Below are positions 7,526 to 10,637 of a stretch of DNA of 10,637 nucleotides, in pieces. Positions within the stretch are counted from its first letter, which is position 1; every line of letters begins with the position of its first letter. The position numbers and the translations under genes were made by a program. The DNA lies in assembly GCA_900543175.1 (NCBI GenBank), contig UQQO01000078.1:1-10637 (forward strand). Reading direction: 5' to 3'. Below the pieces are notes generated by a model. The model was not told the origin of the DNA, made no database searches, and was given only the letters and a program-made list of their open reading frames with translations. The DNA is from an uncultured Fusobacterium sp. (GTDB lineage Bacteria; Fusobacteriota; Fusobacteriia; Fusobacteriales; Fusobacteriaceae).

Positions 7526-8365
7526 ATGGAAGTAGATCTTCATATACATACTATTGCTTCAGATGGAACTTTTACTCCAGAAGAGGTTATTTTAGAAGCT
7601 AAAAGAAGAGGATTAAAAGCTTTGGCTATAACAGATCATGATACTGTTGATGGAATAGAAGAAGCTAAAAAGAAAGCTCAAGAGATAGGAATAGAGTTTG
7701 TTCAAGGAATAGAAATATCATGTAATACACAAGATTATGAAGTTCATATATTGGGATATTTTTTAAATCTTGAAGATAAGAAATTTATGAATGAACTTGA
7801 AGAATTAAAAAAAGCTAGAGATAATAGAAATCTGAAAATAGTAGAAAAATTAAAAGCTTGTGGAATAGATGCTGATTTGGAAGAGATTGCTAAAATGGCT
7901 CCAGGAAAGATAATAAGTAGATTACATTTTGCTAATTATCTCGTTGAAAAGGGAGTTGTTTTAAGTAAAGAGGAAGCTTTTGATAAGTATCTAGGGAAAA
8001 GAGGAAGGGCATATATACCTAAAGAGAATTTTCCACCAGAAAGAGCAGTTAAGATGTTAAGTGAGAATGGAGCATTTGTTTCATTGGCTCATCCTAAATT
8101 AGTTGTAAATAATGATGGAATAATTGAGAATATGATTTCAAATCTTGTAAAAGTTGGATTAAATGGAATAGAGGCTCAATATGGAACTTTTTCCCCATCA
8201 GATATAAAAAAATATAAGAAAATGGCAAAAAGACACTCACTTTTAGTGACTGGAGGATCAGACTTTCATGGAGCTAATAGAGAAGGAGTGAATATAGGAG
8301 ATACAGGGATTACATATTCACAATTTAGATTGATAAAAGAGAGAAATGCAGGAGGTAAATTATGA
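7526..8365 (+). CDS. PHP-domain metal-dependent phosphoesterase (RNase AM / 3',5'-nucleoside bisphosphate phosphatase-like)
   Basis: The 279-residue sequence has the full set of PHP metal ligands. These are HIH (6-8), Asp13, TDHD (36-39), Glu63 in GIEIS, His74, His134 in SRLHF, His189 in SLAHP and the terminal GSDFHG (244-249, Asp246 and His248). The order and spacing match the YciV/TrpH branch. Its studied members dephosphorylate pAp-type 3',5'-bisphosphates and, as RNase AM in E. coli, trim 5' ends of rRNA as a 5'-3' exonuclease. A cytoplasmic role in RNA or nucleotide turnover is therefore most likely. The ribosome site is weak (GTGAG, 5 bases before ATG) and I find no clear promoter between the terminator and the start. 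The stop overlaps the rfaD start by four bases. A different phosphorylated substrate linked to envelope synthesis cannot be excluded from sequence alone. Confidence 0.9.
   Translation: MEVDLHIHTIASDGTFTPEEVILEAKRRGLKALAITDHDTVDGIEEAKKKAQEIGIEFVQGIEISCNTQDYEVHILGYFLNLEDKKFMNELEELKKARDNRNLKIVEKLKACGIDADLEEIAKMAPGKIISRLHFANYLVEKGVVLSKEEAFDKYLGKRGRAYIPKENFPPERAVKMLSENGAFVSLAHPKLVVNNDGIIENMISNLVKVGLNGIEAQYGTFSPSDIKKYKKMAKRHSLLVTGGSDFHGANREGVNIGDTGITYSQFRLIKERNAGGKL
8350..8365 (+). promoter_or_regulatory. rfaD ribosome site and ATGA stop-start overlap
   Basis: AGGAGGT (8350-8356) lies inside the end of the PHP gene, 5 bases before the rfaD ATG at 8362. The ATG shares ATGA with the upstream TGA stop. 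This arrangement usually means translational coupling, so rfaD output probably depends on translation of the PHP gene. Confidence 0.85.
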
Positions 8366-9360
8366 TTATAGTAACTGGTGCAGCTGGAATGATTGGAAGT
8401 GCATTTGTTTGGAAACTTAATGAAATGGGAATAAATGATATTCTAGTTGTAGATAAATTAAGAACAGAAGAAAAATGGTTAAATTTAAGAAAGAGAGATT
8501 ATGCTGATTGGGTAGATAGAGATGACCTTTTTGATTGGCTTGCTAATCCAGCTAATGCAGAAAAAATAACAGGTGTAGTACATATGGGAGCTTGTTCTGC
8601 AACTACTGAGAGAGATGGAGATTTCCTAATGGCTAATAACTATGGATATAGTAAGAAACTTTGGGAATTCTGTGCTGAAAGACAAATAAACTATGTTTAT
8701 GCTTCATCAGCAGCTACATATGGTGGAGGAGAATTAGGATATAATGATGAAGTTTCTCCAGAAGAATTAAAAAAATTAATGCCTCTTAATAAATATGGAT
8801 ACTCTAAAAAAATATTTGATGATTGGGCATTCAAACAAAGAATAGCTCCAAAACAATGGACAGGATTAAAATTCTTCAATGTATATGGACCACAAGAGTA
8901 TCACAAAGGAAGAATGGCATCAATGGTATTCCATACATTTAATCAATATAGAGAAAATGGTGGAGTTAAACTTTTCAAATCTCATAAAGAGGGATATAAA
9001 GATGGAGAGCAACTTAGAGATTTTGTTTATCTAAAAGATGTTGTGGATGTAATCTACTTCTTACTAACTGAAAAAGTTGAATCAGGAGTATATAATATAG
9101 GAACTGGAGAGGCTAGAAGCTTCCTAGATCTTTCTATGGCAACAATGAGAGCAGCTTCTAAAAATCCAGATCTTGCTGTTGAAGATGTAGTTGAATTTAT
9201 TCCAATGCCTGAAGATTTAAGAGGAAGATACCAATATTTTACACAAGCTTCAATGGATAAATTGAAAAAAGCTGGATATACTAAAAAATTCCACTCATTA
9301 GAAGAGGGAGTTAAAGATTATGTAGAAAATTATATGGCAACAGAAGATCCATATTTATAG
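8362..9360 (+). CDS. rfaD: ADP-L-glycero-D-manno-heptose 6-epimerase
   Basis: RfaD (also HldD, GmhD) converts ADP-D-glycero-D-manno-heptose to the L-glycero form, the last step in making the heptose donor for the LPS inner core. It is a cytoplasmic, NADP-binding extended short-chain dehydrogenase. Seen in the 332 residues: the Rossmann motif TGAAGMIG (5-12), Asp31 after the second strand, SSAATYG (115-121), and the catalytic YGYSK (Tyr145, Lys149). FFNVYGPQEYHKGRMAS (171-187) and LRDFVYLKDVV (218-228) are typical of this epimerase. Length is normal for the family (E. coli 310). The other heptose genes (gmhA, hldE, gmhB) are not in the window. It sits between the PHP gene (4-base overlap) and uppP (14-base gap). 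Its presence is the main sign of a heptose-containing outer membrane. Confidence 0.96.
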   Translation: MIIVTGAAGMIGSAFVWKLNEMGINDILVVDKLRTEEKWLNLRKRDYADWVDRDDLFDWLANPANAEKITGVVHMGACSATTERDGDFLMANNYGYSKKLWEFCAERQINYVYASSAATYGGGELGYNDEVSPEELKKLMPLNKYGYSKKIFDDWAFKQRIAPKQWTGLKFFNVYGPQEYHKGRMASMVFHTFNQYRENGGVKLFKSHKEGYKDGEQLRDFVYLKDVVDVIYFLLTEKVESGVYNIGTGEARSFLDLSMATMRAASKNPDLAVEDVVEFIPMPEDLRGRYQYFTQASMDKLKKAGYTKKFHSLEEGVKDYVENYMATEDPYL

Positions 9361-9374
9361 GAGGAAATAGATAG

Positions 9375-10184
9375 ATGAATCCTTTTATAATTGTCATTAT
9401 ACTTGGTATAGTAGAGGGAATGACAGAGTTTCTTCCTGTTAGTAGTACAGGACACATGATCTTAGTTGAAAAATTTATAAATAGCAGTTTTTTTACTAAA
9501 AATTTTATGGATAGTTTCTTGATAATTGTACAATTAGGAGCTATTCTTGCAGTAGTTTTATATTTTTGGAACGATTTAACTCCTTTTGTAAAAGAAAGAG
9601 AAGTTTTTGTCCAAAGATTTAGATTGTGGGCAAAAGTTGTAGTTGGAGTTCTTCCATCAGCTGTAATTGGATTACTTTTAGATGACTATATTTCTGAATA
9701 TTTTATGAGAAATGTAGTTGTTGTAGCTACAACACTTATCTTTTATGGAATAATATTGATAGTTGTTGAAAAATATTATAAAAGTTCTTCAAATATTGAT
9801 AGCTTTAGTAAAATGGGATATAAAAAAGCATTTACAGTTGGATTATTCCAATGTTTAGCTATGATTCCAGGAACTTCAAGATCGGGAGCAACTATAATAG
9901 GGGGACTTCTTTTAGGACTTTCAAGAGGAGTGGCAACAGAATTTTCATTTTTCTTAGCTATACCAACTATGTTTGGAGCAACATTATTGAAACTTTTGAA
10001 AAATGGATTGAAATTTTCCCCAGTTGAGTGGCAACTTTTAGGAGTGGGATCTCTTGTATCTTTTGTTGTTGCATATCTTGTAATTAAATGGTTTATGGGA
10101 TATATTAAAAAGAGAGATTTTGTTTCTTTTGGAATCTACAGAATAATTTTAGGAATTTTAGTTTTAATTGCTGTATTTATTTAG
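9375..10184 (+). CDS. uppP: Undecaprenyl-diphosphatase UppP (BacA family)
   Basis: UppP is an inner-membrane enzyme that removes a phosphate from undecaprenyl pyrophosphate, regenerating the carrier lipid used for peptidoglycan and surface polysaccharides; overexpression confers bacitracin resistance. The 269 residues match the family length. The first signature is EGMTEFLPVSSTGH (14-27), with Glu14, Glu18 and His27 as expected active-site residues. The second is PGTSRSG (165-171) with Arg169. Several hydrophobic segments suit a polytopic protein (about 3-22, 47-65, 86-102, 112-132, 155-180, 188-205, 222-242, 252-269). AGGAGG overlaps the rfaD stop and lies 10 bases before ATG, which supports co-transcription. 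The next gene starts 8 bases downstream. Confidence 0.97.
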   Translation: MNPFIIVIILGIVEGMTEFLPVSSTGHMILVEKFINSSFFTKNFMDSFLIIVQLGAILAVVLYFWNDLTPFVKEREVFVQRFRLWAKVVVGVLPSAVIGLLLDDYISEYFMRNVVVVATTLIFYGIILIVVEKYYKSSSNIDSFSKMGYKKAFTVGLFQCLAMIPGTSRSGATIIGGLLLGLSRGVATEFSFFLAIPTMFGATLLKLLKNGLKFSPVEWQLLGVGSLVSFVVAYLVIKWFMGYIKKRDFVSFGIYRIILGILVLIAVFI

Positions 10185-10192
10185 GTGATTAA

Positions 10193-10555
10193 ATGAATAA
10201 GATAAAAACTTTTTTGATTTATATATTTATGGGTGTAGCTCTAGTAAATTTTGTAGGAGTTTTCTATTTTAAAACTTCAAATATAGAGGCATTTACTAAG
10301 TATATTGAATTTTGTTCTAAGAATGAAGTGAAGTTAAAAGAAGTAAAGGATAAAAAGAAAGTAGAAGAGATAACTAAAATTTATAAAAGTTTTCAAGAAA
10401 AAGGGATAGTAGAGCCTAAAAAAATGATAAGTTATCATGTGAAAAATGTAAAACAAGGAGCTCCTCTTATAAGTACATATTATAAGATCTACCAAATGGG
10501 AAAAGGTTATGATCTTTATAGAGAAGCTGGAGAAAAATTAATAGAAGAAAAATAA
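10193..10555 (+). CDS. Small single-pass membrane protein of unknown function, uppP-linked
   Basis: I do not recognise this 120-residue protein. An uncleaved-looking hydrophobic helix (about 6-26) follows MNKIK, so the rest most likely faces the periplasm. The remaining part is lysine-rich and basic, with a charged, probably helical stretch (43-70) and then GIVEPKKMISYHVKNVKQG (71-89). There is no cleavage site, lipobox or recognisable catalytic motif, and the only cysteine is Cys41. The ribosome site AGGTGA overlaps the uppP stop, and the gene is followed directly by a terminator, so it is the last gene of the PHP-rfaD-uppP unit. A role in envelope assembly is suggested only by position. Codon use matches the neighbours, so it is likely a native gene. 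Confidence 0.8.
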   Translation: MNKIKTFLIYIFMGVALVNFVGVFYFKTSNIEAFTKYIEFCSKNEVKLKEVKDKKKVEEITKIYKSFQEKGIVEPKKMISYHVKNVKQGAPLISTYYKIYQMGKGYDLYREAGEKLIEEK

Positions 10556-10559
10556 ACTG

Positions 10560-10597
10560 AAAGCAGTTCTGATATCTGATATTGGAATTGCTTTTTT
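10560..10597 (+). terminator. Intrinsic terminator ending the rfaD-uppP unit
   Basis: AAAGCAGTTC (10560-10569) pairs with GAATTGCTTT (10585-10594) with one G-U. The stem continues inward through T-G, G-T and ATAT/ATAT pairs to a CTG loop, giving about 16 bp in all. A T-rich tail (10592-10597, then ATTT) follows. It starts 5 bases after the stop of the 120-residue protein. Confidence 0.85.
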
Positions 10598-10637
10598 ATT
10601 TAAACGAAAAAAACTCTCTTTAATTTTTTTTAGAACA

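Noticed and set aside
10601..10637. A-run (10607-10613) and T-run (10624-10631) as a second terminator hairpin.
   Set aside because: The stem would contain only A-U pairs, and the window ends just after it; homopolymer runs are common at this base composition.
1..10637. Possible hidden mobile element, CRISPR array, defence island or other accessory system.
   Set aside because: No transposase, integrase, direct-repeat spacer pattern, attachment site or break in base and codon use is visible; genes are compact and housekeeping throughout.

Overview
The window looks like a chromosomal housekeeping segment from a low-GC, Gram-negative-type bacterium, most likely a Fusobacterium (phylum Fusobacteriota). 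The base composition is strongly AT-rich, and arginine is almost always AGA, lysine AAA and glutamate GAA. Yet the window encodes an ADP-heptose epimerase for lipopolysaccharide core synthesis, so the cell has an outer membrane. Genus assignment is inference; no rRNA is present.

Layout, left to right. Positions 1-132 hold no complete gene but contain a dense set of short inverted and direct repeats. A manganese-dependent CBS/DRTGG inorganic pyrophosphatase (ppaC) runs leftward (133-1749). It is divided from the rightward NAD+-dependent DNA ligase gene ligA (1874-3925) by a 124-bp divergent promoter region. secA (4035-6701) follows with its own recognisable promoter and is followed after 22 bp by a small predicted lipoprotein gene of unknown function (6724-7464). 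A GC-rich intrinsic terminator (7476-7504) closes that unit, and a second hairpin (7497-7516) reuses its U-tract.

A second rightward unit has four tightly packed genes: a PHP-family phosphoesterase resembling RNase AM / 3',5'-nucleoside bisphosphate phosphatase (7526-8365), rfaD (8362-9360, ATGA overlap), uppP (9375-10184) and a 120-residue single-pass membrane protein of unknown function (10193-10555). It ends at a strong intrinsic terminator (10560-10597).

Functionally, the window joins genome maintenance (LigA), pyrophosphate removal (PpaC), protein export (SecA plus an exported lipoprotein) and envelope building. RfaD makes the heptose donor for the LPS core, and UppP recycles the undecaprenyl carrier. 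I see no mobile element, CRISPR array, toxin-antitoxin pair or defence system. The less-explained parts are the two uncharacterised envelope proteins, the repeat array at the left edge and the tandem hairpins before the PHP gene.
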